Positions 25,532 to 35,286 of a stretch of 64,000 nt of DNA are shown here, piece by piece. The translations under genes were made by a program, and so were the position numbers. The first letter of the stretch is position 1. Each line of letters begins with the position of its first letter. The stretch is from Acidovorax_G lacteus (GTDB lineage Bacteria; Pseudomonadota; Gammaproteobacteria; Burkholderiales; Burkholderiaceae_C), in contig NZ_BAABEX010000031.1 of the NCBI RefSeq assembly GCF_039540375.1, positions 54,239 through 118,238 of the forward strand, given 5' to 3'. The notes beneath the pieces were generated by a model. The model saw nothing but the letters and a program-made list of their open reading frames with translations, had not been told where the DNA came from and ran no database searches.

Positions 25532-26611
25532 TCAGCCTGGGCCGGTGCCGGCAGGGCGGCGGATCAGCGACACCACCAGCGTGACCAGCGTCAGCGGAAT
25601 CACGAAGCCCAGCATGGCCGACGAAAACGCCGGCAGGGTGGCGTGCTGCTGGGCCGCAAGGATCAGGTACGCCACATACGCCGCGTAGTAGCCCAGAAAC
25701 ACCAGGCCTTCCCAGCGGGCGATCTCGCGGCCCGACAGAAAGATGGGCAGGCAGGCGAGGGTGGTGGCCAGCATCACCCACAGGTCGAAGGCCAGCAGCG
25801 CTGGGGGCACGGGCACGCCCTGCGCACCCGCCACCATGCCCGACAGGCCCAGGCAGCCCAGGATGTTGAAGGTGCAACTGCCCACCACGTTGCCCACGGC
25901 AATGTCACGCTCGCCCTTGATCGCCGCCATGACCGAGGTGGCGACTTCGGGCATGGAGGTGCCTGCGGCCACGATGGTCAGGCCGATGACCAGCTCGCTC
26001 ACGCCCAGGGCGCGTGCGAAGACCACCGCCGCATCCACGAGCCACTGCGCACCCAGCACCAGCAGGGCCAGCCCGGCCACGATCATGGCGATCTGCACGG
26101 GCAGCCGGGCGTCCCAGCCGCCTGGGGCCGGGGCCTCGCGGTCGTAGTCGTTGGTGTCGCTGCCAGCGCTGCGCGACTGCACGATCAGGAACACGGTGTA
26201 CGCAAGCAGCAGCCCGAGCAGCAGAGCGCCGTCGAACAAGCCGACCGTCCCGTCCAGCGACAGCACCAGCAGCAGCACGGAGCTGCCGATCAGGATCGGC
26301 ACCTCCTGCCGGATCACCTGCAGGTGTACCGCCAGTGGGGTAATCAGCGCGCTCAGGCCCAGGATGAACAGCACATTGAAAATGTTGCTACCCACCACAT
26401 TGCCGATGGCCATCTGCGTCTGGCCTTGCAGCACCGCGCCCACCGACACCGCCACCTCGGGAGCGCTGGTGCCAAAGGCCACGATGGTCAGGCCCACCAC
26501 CAGCGGCGCAATGCCCAGCGCCAGCGCCATGCGCGAGGCGCCCCGCACCAGCAGCTCTGCGCCCGCCACCAGGGCGATCAGTCCACCAACGAACATGGCA
26601 AGGGTCAGCAT
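25532..26611 (-). CDS. Ca2+/cation antiporter family (YrbG-type) protein
   Basis: 359 aa inner-membrane exchanger with the duplicated alpha-repeats of the CaCA superfamily: VVGLTIVAFGTSAPEVAVS with GNVVGSNIFN in the first half, and VIGLTIVAAGTSMPEVATS with GNVVGSCTFN in the second. About ten membrane helices. The ATG at 26611 has GGAG 6 nt upstream; an ATG six nt earlier overlaps that ribosome site. Converges on the hydrolase gene with a 4-bp gap. Confidence 0.93.
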   Translation of the reverse strand: MLTLAMFVGGLIALVAGAELLVRGASRMALALGIAPLVVGLTIVAFGTSAPEVAVSVGAVLQGQTQMAIGNVVGSNIFNVLFILGLSALITPLAVHLQVIRQEVPILIGSSVLLLVLSLDGTVGLFDGALLLGLLLAYTVFLIVQSRSAGSDTNDYDREAPAPGGWDARLPVQIAMIVAGLALLVLGAQWLVDAAVVFARALGVSELVIGLTIVAAGTSMPEVATSVMAAIKGERDIAVGNVVGSCTFNILGCLGLSGMVAGAQGVPVPPALLAFDLWVMLATTLACLPIFLSGREIARWEGLVFLGYYAAYVAYLILAAQQHATLPAFSSAMLGFVIPLTLVTLVVSLIRRPAGTGPG

Positions 26612-26813
26612 GGGCATCTCCAGTTCAAACAACAGGCGCGCGGTGCCGCGCAAAAGAGGGGGGTCTGCACATTGTGCTGCGTTGCCCGCCGTGGGGCATC
26701 GCCAAGACCCGCGCGGATGGAAGGGCGCTGCCCGCGCCACGGCTTGTGCATGGATGCCGCCAGACCCGCCACCGCGACAGGAGGCTCCGGTCAGGCCCGG
26801 ACCCCAGCACTGA

Positions 26814-26860
26814 ACGCTACTAATTTAATAGCTGCTCGTGCTCAACTTTGCTGGCTCACA
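26814..26860. repeat. Two-hairpin intergenic repeat, degenerate copy
   Basis: Small stem GCTACTAATTTAATAGC followed by GCTCGTGCTCAACTTTG. The complementary arm is decayed (CTGGCTCACAGC). Confidence 0.7.
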
Positions 26861-26887
26861 GCCTATTTTTCCCCTGTGCTGCGCACG

Positions 26888-27505
26888 TTACAGCCCGGGG
26901 CGGAACATCTGGAAGCGCTCGCCCAGCATGAAGTAGTCGCCCGCGCCACCGCCGCGCAGCACCGGCTGGGCGGCGGCGGTGTCGTAGAGGCCGTTGGTAA
27001 GCAGCGTGCGGTCGATGTGCACCGCCACCACCTCGCCCAGCACCAGCCAGGTGGGCACCGCCTGGCCGTCGGCACCGGTGAGCTGCAGCACCTGCGTGCG
27101 GCGGCATTCCATGGTGACCGGGCTTTCGGCCACGCGCGGTGGCGCGACGCGGGTGGAGGCCAGCGGCGTGAGGCCCGCGAGCGCAAACTCGTCCACCTCG
27201 GGGCCCACCGCGGCGCAGCTCTGGTTCATGGCCTCGGCCAGCGGGCGCGTGGCCAGGTTCCACACGAACTCGCCCGTGGCCTCGATGTTGCGCAGCGTGT
27301 CCTTGGCCCCGATGCTGGCAAAGCCGATGATCGGCGGCACGTAGTTGAAGGCGTTGAAGAAGCTGTAGGGCGCGAGGTTGAGCACCCCGTCCGCGCTGCG
27401 TGTGGAGATCCAGCCAATCGGCCGCGGCCCGACGATGGCGTTGAACGGGTCGTGCGGCAGGCCGTGGCCCAGGCGGGGTTCGTAGCTGTGGGTGTCGCGT
27501 GTCAT
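26888..27505 (-). CDS. Flavin reductase family protein (FMN-binding split barrel)
   Basis: 205 aa. Segments PFNAIVGPRPIGWISTR, NLAPYSFFNAFNYVPPIIGF, TGEFVWNLAT and GEVVAVHIDRTLL match the DIM6/NTAB flavin reductase-like family, which binds FMN and reduces free flavin or acts as an oxidoreductase of unknown substrate. Start ATG at 27505. It is followed on the same strand by the AraC-type gene's 3' end upstream (gap 85 bp). Confidence 0.9.
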   Translation of the reverse strand: MTRDTHSYEPRLGHGLPHDPFNAIVGPRPIGWISTRSADGVLNLAPYSFFNAFNYVPPIIGFASIGAKDTLRNIEATGEFVWNLATRPLAEAMNQSCAAVGPEVDEFALAGLTPLASTRVAPPRVAESPVTMECRRTQVLQLTGADGQAVPTWLVLGEVVAVHIDRTLLTNGLYDTAAAQPVLRGGGAGDYFMLGERFQMFRPGL

Positions 27506-27590
27506 GGCACCACCTTAGCGCAGCCCCGGGCGCGCCGTGCGCTGCGCACGCGACAGCCCGCTGCCGCGCTCGGGCACCGCACGGCCGGTG

Positions 27591-28577
27591 TCAGGCCCGC
27601 GCCGGGCCCGCTGCGCTGTGCGCATGGGGTGCGAGAAAGCGCCCGGGCGGCTGGCCCACGGCGCGGCGCACCATGGCGCTGAAGGCACTGGCGCTGTAGC
27701 CCAGCTCGTTGGCAATGTGGCCCATGGGGCGCCCGCCCGCGGCCAGCGCCACGGCGCGTGCCAGCAGCACCTGCTGGCGCCACTGGGTGAAGGTACAGCC
27801 CAGCTCCTGCCGGAACAGCCGCGCCACGGTGCGCGGGCTCGCGCCCGTGTCCTGCGCCCAGTCGGCCAGGGTTTCGTGGCGCGCGGGGTCGGCCAGCACG
27901 GCTTCGCACAGGTGGCGCAGGCGCTTGTCGTGTGGCAGGTCCACGCCCAGGCGCACCGCGGGCGCGCGGGCCAGCTCGTCGCAGATGAGCGCGCTCAGGT
28001 GGCGTTCGCGCGTGCGCTCGGCAGCGGGCAGCGGCGGGCCGTCGTCGGGCGTGGTGGGCATCTCGCGCACCAGCGCGCGCAGCAGCTCGGACACCTCCAG
28101 CACGCGGCACTGGCGCCAGGCGGTGTCGTGCGCGCAGGCAGCGCCCGGTCCGCAGCGCCCGCGCGGCTGGTGCACGTACAGCGTGAGCACCTCGGCGTCT
28201 TCCACCGTGGTCACGGCGTGTTCCACCCCGGGCGGAATCCACAGCGCGCGCGTGGGCGGCACGATGTAGGTGCCCCGGTCGGCCGTGAGGCGGATGACCC
28301 CGGTGGTGGAAAACGCCACCTGCGCCCACGGGTGCTGGTGCGGCAGCACCTGCGTGGCCGCGGCCAGCTGGCGGGTTTTGGCGCGCACCGGACGCTCGCG
28401 GCTGGGCACGAACAGGTGCGGTGTGAGCGCGGGCAGCGTGCGCCGGGCGGGCGGCGTGCTGCGGGGTGCGGCCTCGGTGGGGCGGGTCTCGCGGGGCGGT
28501 GGGCCCGCGGCAGCCGTGGGTTGCGGTGGCGAGCGGCGGGCCGGTGCCAGGTGCGTGGGGGCAGGGGGGTGGGGCAT
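27591..28577 (-). CDS. AraC-family transcriptional regulator
   Basis: 328 aa. A disordered Pro/Arg/Thr-rich N-terminus (about 60 aa), a cupin-like sensor (HQHPWAQVAFSTTGVIRL; PPTRALWIPPGVEHAV) and a C-terminal double helix-turn-helix (LADWAQDTGASPRTVARLFRQELG; MGHIANELGYSASAFSAMVRRAVG). A later start is possible, since the N-terminal extension is unlike the family. Divergent from the MFS gene (92-bp gap), which it probably controls. Confidence 0.9.
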   Translation of the reverse strand: MPHPPAPTHLAPARRSPPQPTAAAGPPPRETRPTEAAPRSTPPARRTLPALTPHLFVPSRERPVRAKTRQLAAATQVLPHQHPWAQVAFSTTGVIRLTADRGTYIVPPTRALWIPPGVEHAVTTVEDAEVLTLYVHQPRGRCGPGAACAHDTAWRQCRVLEVSELLRALVREMPTTPDDGPPLPAAERTRERHLSALICDELARAPAVRLGVDLPHDKRLRHLCEAVLADPARHETLADWAQDTGASPRTVARLFRQELGCTFTQWRQQVLLARAVALAAGGRPMGHIANELGYSASAFSAMVRRAVGQPPGRFLAPHAHSAAGPARA

Positions 28578-28668
28578 GGCGGAGAGCTGCCGTGCACTTG
28601 GCAGTTTGGCGACAAAACTTGTCCGGCTATCGTAAACCTGCCGCGCGCGTCGTGCCTACCATGCGGGC

Positions 28669-29946
28669 ATGACGCAATCCCCTTCCTCGCCTGTGCCTTT
28701 GCGCCAGGACGCGCGCACCATTGGCCTCATTGGCCTTGCGCATGGCAGTTCGCACTTCTTCCACATGCTGCTGCCGCCGCTGTTTCCGTGGCTGATCCGC
28801 GACTTCGGCTTCAGCTATTCGGAGCTGGGCTTTCTGGTGTCGGTGTTCTTCGTGATCTCGGGCGTGGGTCAGGCGCTGTCGGGCTTTGTGGTGGACCGCA
28901 TTGGCGCGCGGCCGGTGCTGTTCTTTGCGCTGTCGAGCTTTACCGCCGCAGGCGTGGTGGCCTCGCTCGCGCAGGGCTACACCGGCTTGCTGGCGGCTGC
29001 GGCGCTGGCCGGGCTGGGCAATGCGCCCTTCCACCCGGTGGACTTCACCATCCTCAACAAGCGCGTGTCGCCCCAGCGGCTGGGGCATGGCTTTTCGGTG
29101 CACGGCATCAGCGGCAACCTGGGCTGGGCCACAGCGCCGGTGTTCATGGCGGGCATCACCGCGGCCACCGGGTCGTGGCGTGTGGCCTGCCTGTGCGGTG
29201 GCCTGCTGGCGGCCACCGTGCTGGCGGTGATGTGGTTCAACCGCGACGCGCTGGACGACCGCCAGGGCGCCCAGGGGGCGGCCGGCACCGCCGCCGCCCC
29301 GGCCAGCGCCGCGGCGCATGCGCACGCGGCCGAACACCCGCTGGCCTTTCTGCGCCTGCCCTCGGTGTGGCTGTGCTTCTCGTTCTTTTTCTGGACGACC
29401 TGCGGCCTCAGCGCCATCCAGAGCTTTGCCAGCCCGGCGCTGCAGGCGATGTACGGCCTGCCGCTGGCCATGACAGCCATGGTGGTCACGGGCTACATGC
29501 TGTTTGGCGCGGCGGGCATGTTTGTGGGCGGCTTTCTGGTGGGCCGCGTGCAGCGCCTCGAACGTGTGATTGCCGTGTGCATGCTAGCCGCGGCCGCACT
29601 GCTGGCGCTGGCCGGCACCGGCTGGCTGCCGGGCATGGCCGCGCTGTCGGTGGCGGCGCTGGCGGGGCTGGGCACCGGCCTGGCCGGGCCCTCGCGTGAC
29701 ATGCTCATCAAGCGCGCCGCGCCCCCGGGCGCCACGGGCCGCGTGTACGGCACGGTGTATTCGGGGCTGGATTTGGGCTTCTCGCTGGCGGCGCCGGTGT
29801 TTGGCGCGCTGCTCGACCGTGGGGTGCACGGCGCGATTTTTTATGGTGCTGCCTTGGCGATGGTGCTGGGCGTGGGCTCGGCCACGCTCGTGGGCGCGGG
29901 CGTGGCGGCACGGGCCGTGCGCATGCAGCCCGTGGGCGCGCGCTGA
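28669..29946 (+). CDS. MFS transporter, fosmidomycin-resistance-like
   Basis: 425 aa, 12 hydrophobic segments. The N-terminal GLAHGSSHFFHMLLPPLFPWL, DFGFSYSELGFLVSVFF and GNAPFHPVDFTILNKRV motifs are characteristic of the Fsr-like branch. A His/Ala-rich loop separates the two halves. Divergent from the AraC-type gene. Probable drug or metabolite efflux; substrate unknown. Confidence 0.88.
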   Translation: MTQSPSSPVPLRQDARTIGLIGLAHGSSHFFHMLLPPLFPWLIRDFGFSYSELGFLVSVFFVISGVGQALSGFVVDRIGARPVLFFALSSFTAAGVVASLAQGYTGLLAAAALAGLGNAPFHPVDFTILNKRVSPQRLGHGFSVHGISGNLGWATAPVFMAGITAATGSWRVACLCGGLLAATVLAVMWFNRDALDDRQGAQGAAGTAAAPASAAAHAHAAEHPLAFLRLPSVWLCFSFFFWTTCGLSAIQSFASPALQAMYGLPLAMTAMVVTGYMLFGAAGMFVGGFLVGRVQRLERVIAVCMLAAAALLALAGTGWLPGMAALSVAALAGLGTGLAGPSRDMLIKRAAPPGATGRVYGTVYSGLDLGFSLAAPVFGALLDRGVHGAIFYGAALAMVLGVGSATLVGAGVAARAVRMQPVGAR

Positions 29947-29962
29947 GGGCGCCGCCCCGCCT

Positions 29963-30436
29963 TCAGTCGGCGTAGTCCAGCGGCACGGCCGTGGTGAATT
30001 TGATTTCCTCCATGGCGAAGCTCGAACTCACGTCCGACAGGTCCACCCCGCGGATCAGGCGCTGGTACACCGAGTCGTAGGCCTGGATGTCGGGCACCAC
30101 CACGCGCAGCAGGTAGTCCACCTCGCCGGCCATGCGGTAGAACTCCACCACCTCGGGGATGGTGGCCACCGTGGCCCGAAAGCGCTCGAGCCAGTCGGCG
30201 CGGTGCTGGTTGGTGCGCACCGACACGAACACCGTCACGCCCAGGTTCACGCGCTGGCGGTCCACCAGCGCCACCTGCCGCGTGATGTAGCCGCGCTCGC
30301 GCAGCCGCTGCACCCGCCGCCAGCAGGGGGTGGTGGACAGGTGCACGGCCTCGGCCAGCACGGCCAGCGGTGTCTCGGCATCTTGTTGCAGCAGGGCCAG
30401 CAGCTGCCGGTCAATGGAATCCAGTTGCTGTTTCAT
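29963..30436 (-). CDS. Lrp/AsnC-family regulator
   Basis: 157 aa. An N-terminal helix-turn-helix (LDSIDRQLLALLQQDA...LAEAVHLSTTPCWRRVQRLRERGYI) is followed by the RAM ligand-binding domain (VEFYRMAGEVDYLLRVVVPDIQAYDSVY). A typical amino-acid-responsive regulator. It is divergent from the gamma-glutamyltranspeptidase gene (about 200 bp between starts), a plausible target because that enzyme releases amino acids. Confidence 0.94.
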   Translation of the reverse strand: MKQQLDSIDRQLLALLQQDAETPLAVLAEAVHLSTTPCWRRVQRLRERGYITRQVALVDRQRVNLGVTVFVSVRTNQHRADWLERFRATVATIPEVVEFYRMAGEVDYLLRVVVPDIQAYDSVYQRLIRGVDLSDVSSSFAMEEIKFTTAVPLDYAD

Positions 30437-30638
30437 GCCGGTTGGTAGAAATCGTTTCTTCAAACGTAGCGCATCCGTGCTTTCAAAGCAATGCGCTTCC
30501 CACGGCTTCGTTTCATACTGATGACTCCTTACAGCGTTTGGGGGCATTGGCGCTCCGTAACCGCTGTGAAGTGCCGCACGGCGGCCGGGCGTGTGCGCCG
30601 GGTCGCTGGTTCCGATTCCTCTTTGCTTGTGTTCTGCC

Positions 30639-32516
30639 ATGACCCTGTCCTCTTCTGTCACACGCCGGCATCCGTTGCTGGCGGCCCTGAGCCTGGCCCT
30701 TGTTGCGGCGCTGTCTGCCTGCGGCGGCAGCAACAGCGGCCCGGTGGCCTCGCCCGAGCCGTCCGAGCAGTACGTGCCGCCCGAGCCGCCGTCGGGCTAC
30801 ACGCCCAAGGCCATCACTTACGCGCAAAAAGACATGGTCTCGGCCGCCAACCCGCTGGCGGTACAGGCGGGGGTGGACATCCTGGCCAAGGGCGGCTCGG
30901 CACTGGATGCCGCGATTGCCGTGCAGATGGTGCTGAACCTGGTGGAGCCGCAGTCCTCGGGCATCGGTGGCGGGGCCTTCCTGCTGCACTTTGACAAGGG
31001 GGCCAACAGCCTGCTGGCCTACGACGGCCGCGAGACCGCGCCCGCAGCCGCCACGCCCAACCTGTTCATCGGCGCCAACGGCAGCCCGCTGGGCTTTCTG
31101 GCCGCGGTGGACGGCGGCCTGTCGGTGGGCACGCCGGGCTTGCTGCGCATGCTCGAAGCCGCGCACAAGGCCCACGGCAAGCTGCCCTGGAAGGACTTGT
31201 TCGAGCCCGCCATCAAGCTCAGCGAGGACGGCTTTGCGATTTCGCCGCGCATGAGCGTGTCGATTGCCGGCTCGGCCGCGCGCATCAAGGCCCAGGGCGA
31301 GCCCGCGGCGAGCTACTTCCTCAACGCCGACGGCACAGCCAAGGCGGCGGGCACGCTGCTCAAGAACCCCGAGCTGGCCGCCACCTTCCGCGCCATTGCC
31401 GCGGGCGGGGCCGACGCCTTCTACAAGGGAGACATTGCGCGCGACATCGTCGCCAAGGTCACCAAGCACCCCACCAACCCGGGCCGCCTGTCGGAGGCCG
31501 ACCTGGCCAACTACACCCACAAGGTGCGTGAGCCCGTGTGCGGCACCTACCGCGTGCAGTACCGCGTCTGCGGCATGCCCGCGCCCAGCTCGGGCGGCAT
31601 TGCCGTGCTGCAGACCTTGGGCCTGCTGCAGAACTTCGACGTGGCGGCGCTCAAGCCCAACACGCTGGATTCGGTGCACCTGGTGTCTGAGGCCTACCGC
31701 CTGGCCTACGCAGACCGCGCCCTGTATGTGGCCGACCCCGATTTCGTGAGCGTGCCCCAGGCCGGCCTGGTGAATGCCGACTACCTCAAGGAGCGCGCCA
31801 AGCTCATCCGCATGGACCAGACCATCGGCACGCCCACCGCCGGCACGCCCCCAGGCGTGAGCGCCGCGCGCGGGCAGGACAACTCGCTGAACCTGCCCTC
31901 GACCAGCCACCTGTCCATCGTGGACCGCAACGGCAACGTGGTGTCCATGACCACCACCATCGAAAACGGCTTCGGCAGCCTGCAGATGGTGCGCGGCTTC
32001 CTGCTCAACAACCAGCTCACCGACTTCTCGTTCACCGCCACCGACGCCGCCGGCAAGCCCATTGCCAACAGCGTGCAGCCGGGCAAGCGTCCGCGCAGCT
32101 CCATGGCGCCCACGGTGGTGTTCAACGCCAGCACGGGTGACGTCGAAGCCGTGATCGGATCGCCCGGCGGCAGCGCCATCATCCAGTACACGGCCAAGAG
32201 CCTGATCGGCATGATCGACTGGGGCCTGAACGTGCAGCAGGCCATCAACCTGCCCAACTTCGGCGCGCAGACCAATGCCACCACCTCGCTCGAAAAAGGC
32301 TCGCTGATCGACACCGCCGCCATCCGCGACGGCCTGCGCGCCCGCGGCCACACCGTGGCGCAGACCGACACCTTCACCAGCGGCCTGCACGGCGTTGTCT
32401 ACAACGGCCTGCGCGCCAACGGCCAGGCCGGCCTGCTGTCGCGCAACCCCGGCGCTGGCACCTACGCCGGTGGCGCCGACCCGCGCCGCGAAGGCATTGC
32501 CAAGGGCAACGACTGA
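30639..32516 (+). CDS. ggt: Gamma-glutamyltranspeptidase, lipoprotein form
   Basis: 625 aa. Cleaves glutathione and other gamma-glutamyl peptides in the periplasm. It has a lipobox LSAC (Cys about 28), unlike soluble E. coli GGT. Seen: SSGIGGGAFLL; the self-processing and catalytic threonine in LPSTSHLSIVD (about residue 422); GKRPRSSMAPTVVF (oxyanion region); and GSPGGSAIIQ. Start at 30639 (MTLSSSV), with a longer frame from 30591 rejected. Divergent from an Lrp-type regulator. Followed by a strong terminator. Confidence 0.95.
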   Translation: MTLSSSVTRRHPLLAALSLALVAALSACGGSNSGPVASPEPSEQYVPPEPPSGYTPKAITYAQKDMVSAANPLAVQAGVDILAKGGSALDAAIAVQMVLNLVEPQSSGIGGGAFLLHFDKGANSLLAYDGRETAPAAATPNLFIGANGSPLGFLAAVDGGLSVGTPGLLRMLEAAHKAHGKLPWKDLFEPAIKLSEDGFAISPRMSVSIAGSAARIKAQGEPAASYFLNADGTAKAAGTLLKNPELAATFRAIAAGGADAFYKGDIARDIVAKVTKHPTNPGRLSEADLANYTHKVREPVCGTYRVQYRVCGMPAPSSGGIAVLQTLGLLQNFDVAALKPNTLDSVHLVSEAYRLAYADRALYVADPDFVSVPQAGLVNADYLKERAKLIRMDQTIGTPTAGTPPGVSAARGQDNSLNLPSTSHLSIVDRNGNVVSMTTTIENGFGSLQMVRGFLLNNQLTDFSFTATDAAGKPIANSVQPGKRPRSSMAPTVVFNASTGDVEAVIGSPGGSAIIQYTAKSLIGMIDWGLNVQQAINLPNFGAQTNATTSLEKGSLIDTAAIRDGLRARGHTVAQTDTFTSGLHGVVYNGLRANGQAGLLSRNPGAGTYAGGADPRREGIAKGND

Positions 32517-32575
32517 CGCAGCCCGCCCCCTGCCCATGCGCCTGGCCCCGGCCCGGTGCATGGGCCGCCACACGG

Positions 32576-32606
32576 CCCCGCATGCGCCCGCGCTGCGGGG
32601 TTTTTT
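32576..32606 (+). terminator. Rho-independent terminator after ggt
   Basis: Stem CCCCGC...GCGGGG with a GC-rich loop, followed by six T residues. It lies 60 bp after the ggt stop. Confidence 0.85.
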
Positions 32607-32640
32607 ATGGGCAGGCCGTGGCGGTGGACGGCAGTCAAAA

Positions 32641-32692
32641 CCGGTGCTCGTGCTTCAAAATCAAGCACGAGCAGCTACTAAATTAATAGCAT
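32641..32692. repeat. Two-hairpin intergenic repeat
   Basis: Intact copy: GTGCTCGTGCTT..., complementary AAGCACGAGCA, then GCTACTAAATTAATAGC. Confidence 0.88.
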
Positions 32693-32852
32693 CTGGCCCG
32701 CCGACAAGAGCCTGCAGGCTCCGCCACGTGCCACACCGCCGGGCATGCACTGCCGCTTGTGCGACGTACACGACGTGCTCGTTGTGCGCCCCGCGCGTAG
32801 CATCGCACTGCGCTGCCGCACAACCCCACCGCCCCCACGCGAAAGGCCCGCC

Positions 32853-34280
32853 ATGACTGCTTGCGCCGCTCCCACCGCTCCCACCACTGCCCCCGCGCGC
32901 GGCCCTGCACACCCATCCATCGCCCGCGCCACGCCCTGGCTGCTGCTGGCGGTGGCCCTGGCGGGCTGTGCCAGCGCCCCGCAGGCCCCGGTGCCGCCGA
33001 TGGTGGACGCCGCCACCGAGCCCGCGCCCCAGCCCACGGCCTGCCCGGCGGCGCTGGCGCCCATCGCGCGCTGCCTGGCCGGGGAAGACCGGCAGGGCGC
33101 GTACTACCTGATCGCCGTGCCGCAGGCCTGGAACGGCCACCTCATGCTGCATGCCCACGGCGGCCCGGCGCTTGGCGCGCCCCGGCCCGAGCGCGCGGTA
33201 GAAGACCTGGAGCGCTGGTCCATCGCCGTGCGCGCGGGCTACGCCTGGGCGGGCAGCACCTTCCGCCAGGGCGGGGTCGAGGTGCGCGCCGCCGCCGAAG
33301 ACACCGAGCGCCTGCGCCGCATCTTTGTGCGCCATGTGGCCACGCCGCAGCGCACGCTGCTGCACGGGCAGTCGTGGGGCGCGAGCGTGGCCGCCAAGGG
33401 GGCCGAGATGTTCACCCGCACCGAAACCGGCCAGCGGCCCTACGACGCTGTGCTGCTTACCAGCGGCGTGCTGGCTGGGGGCACGCGCTCGTACGACTTC
33501 CGCACCGACCTGCGCGTGGTGTACCAGCACCTGTGCGGCAACCACCCACGGCCCACCGAGCCCGCGTACCCGCTGAACATCGGCCTGCCCGCCACCGCCC
33601 AGATGACCAGCGCCGACCTGCAGGCCCGCGTGAACGAATGCCTGGGCCTGGACAAGCCCGCCGCCCAGCGCAGCGCCGAGCAGCAGCGCAAGGTGCAGCG
33701 CATCACCGACGTGATCCGCATTCCGGCCAGCAGCATCCAGGGCCACATGGCCTGGGCCACCTTCCACTTCCGCGACGTGGTGCAGCACCGCACGGGCGGG
33801 GCCAGCCCGTTTGGCAACCTGGGCGCGCGCTACACCGGCTCGGGCGACGACGAAGCGCTGAACGCCGCCGTGCTGCGCTACCGCGCCGACCCGGCCGCCG
33901 TGGCCCGCTTCGCGCACGACACCGACCCCACGGGCCGCATCCCCGTGCCCATGCTCACCACCAAAGGCATCGACGACCCGATCGCCTTTGTCGAGCTGGA
34001 CCACCACTTCCGCCAGACGGTGCACGCCGCCGGCAACGGCGAGCGCCTGGTGCAGACCTTCACCCGCCACAGCGGCCATAGCTACCTGAGCGACGCCACC
34101 TACGCCACCTTGTTCGACGCGCTGCTGCGCTGGGTGGAGCGGGGCGACAAGCCCACCCCCGCAGGCATCGCCGCCGCCTGCCCCGCGGCCGAGGCCCGCT
34201 TTGGCCAGGGCTGCGCCTTTGTGCCCGACTACACGCCCGCGCCACTGGAGTCGCGCGTGGCGCGGCGCGAACGGCCTTGA
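32853..34280 (+). CDS. Alpha/beta-hydrolase lipoprotein
   Basis: 475 aa. A signal segment with lipobox LAGC (in VALAGCASAP) is followed by an alpha/beta-hydrolase fold with the nucleophile elbow GQSWG (in LLHGQSWGASVAAKG), an acid region TTKGIDDPIAF and a catalytic His in RHSGHSYL. Start 32853 (MTACAAP) with GAAAGG upstream; the frame extends 36 codons upstream without support. Substrate unknown. Family resemblance is to poorly characterised proteobacterial secreted hydrolases. Confidence 0.8.
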   Translation: MTACAAPTAPTTAPARGPAHPSIARATPWLLLAVALAGCASAPQAPVPPMVDAATEPAPQPTACPAALAPIARCLAGEDRQGAYYLIAVPQAWNGHLMLHAHGGPALGAPRPERAVEDLERWSIAVRAGYAWAGSTFRQGGVEVRAAAEDTERLRRIFVRHVATPQRTLLHGQSWGASVAAKGAEMFTRTETGQRPYDAVLLTSGVLAGGTRSYDFRTDLRVVYQHLCGNHPRPTEPAYPLNIGLPATAQMTSADLQARVNECLGLDKPAAQRSAEQQRKVQRITDVIRIPASSIQGHMAWATFHFRDVVQHRTGGASPFGNLGARYTGSGDDEALNAAVLRYRADPAAVARFAHDTDPTGRIPVPMLTTKGIDDPIAFVELDHHFRQTVHAAGNGERLVQTFTRHSGHSYLSDATYATLFDALLRWVERGDKPTPAGIAAACPAAEARFGQGCAFVPDYTPAPLESRVARRERP

Positions 34281-34557
34281 GGGCGCAGGCCGGAGGGTGC
34301 GCTCGGGCTGCGGCGTGGCCCATCCGGCGCGGAGTAAAGCGCGGATGTGCGGGCGGTTCGGGGTCATTCCCGCGGGTGTGTCCAGGTGCTCGCAGCACGC
34401 AGCATCGACAGTGCCCGCCTGCGGCCCCGCCGCGCACCCCCTTCACACAACTTTACAGAAGCCCCCTGCATCCACCCGCCGCTTCGCCGCGTATTCCCTT
34501 GCATCAGGCCCCAGCAGGCCTGGTGACTGTTTCATTGCCAACCTCCAAGGGAATCCC
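34281..34557. other. Intergenic region, no gene seen
   Basis: About 277 bp. A less GC-rich stretch at 34440-34520 precedes the DUF3455 gene and probably holds its promoter, but I cannot assign -35/-10 boxes. No repeats found. Confidence 0.5.
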
Positions 34558-35106
34558 ATGCACGCTCTCCGCTCCCCCGTTCTTCTGTCCTCCGTTGTGG
34601 CCGCGGCCACGCTGCTGGCCGCGCCGCTCGCGCAGGCCGCGTTCGACCAGACCAGCCTGCCCGATGCCGTGAAGGTACCCGCTGGCCACAAGGTCACCAT
34701 GGAAACCGTGGGCGTGGGCGAGATCACCTACGAATGCCGTGCCAAGAAGGACATGGCCGACCAGTTTGAATGGGCGTTTGTCGGCCCCGATGCCAAGTTG
34801 CTCGACCGCGGGGGCAAGCAGGTCGGCACGTATTACGGCCCGCCCGCCACCTGGGCGTCGAACGACGGCTCCAAGCTCACCGCCACCCAGCTGGCCGTGG
34901 CACCGGGCGGCATGGGCAACATTCCGCTGCAACTGGTCAAGGCCAACCCCGCCATGGGCATGGGGGCGATGCAGGGCGTGGCCTACATCCAGCGCGTGGA
35001 CACCAAGGGCGGCGTGGCCCCGGCCACGGCCTGCGCGGCGGGCAATGCCGGCCAGAAGCAGATCGTGAAGTACCAGGCCGACTACATCTTCTGGGCCGCA
35101 CAGTAA
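34558..35106 (+). CDS. DUF3455 exported protein
   Basis: 182 aa. A signal peptide (cleavage after AQAA) is followed by a beta-rich domain with YECRAKKDMADQFEWAFVGPDAKL, GTYYGPPATWASNDGSK and a C-terminal CAAGNAGQKQIVKYQADYIFW. This matches the DUF3455 family, often secreted proteins of unknown function. Good ribosome site (AAGGGA). Converges on the PdeM gene. Confidence 0.88.
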   Translation: MHALRSPVLLSSVVAAATLLAAPLAQAAFDQTSLPDAVKVPAGHKVTMETVGVGEITYECRAKKDMADQFEWAFVGPDAKLLDRGGKQVGTYYGPPATWASNDGSKLTATQLAVAPGGMGNIPLQLVKANPAMGMGAMQGVAYIQRVDTKGGVAPATACAAGNAGQKQIVKYQADYIFWAAQ

Positions 35107-35241
35107 GCGCACGCCAGGCGCGATCGACCCGGCGGCCACAGCGCGCCGGTGGCAGGCCGGTGCGTTGTCGCCGTGTGCGCCGTGCCTGCACCCAGCCTGC
35201 GTCTTGCGGGCTTGCGCGGCGGTGCGCCTGTGCGCCGCGCT

Positions 35242-35286
35242 TAGGGAGGCTCTGCAGACCGCAGGGCGCCAGGCAGAGCTTCCCTA
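35242..35286. repeat. Inverted repeat between convergent genes
   Basis: TAGGGAGGCTCTGC (35242-35255) pairs with GCAGAGCTTCCCTA (35273-35286), one mismatch. It lies between the DUF3455 and PdeM genes, includes the PdeM stop codon and may end transcription from both sides. Its arms resemble the ends of the element at 24238. Confidence 0.65.

Noticed and set aside
24539..27682. Open frame of more than 1000 codons on the plus strand
   Set aside because: It runs antisense to the cation antiporter and flavin reductase genes, is Arg/His/Gln-rich, has no motifs, and is a typical open frame of GC-rich DNA.
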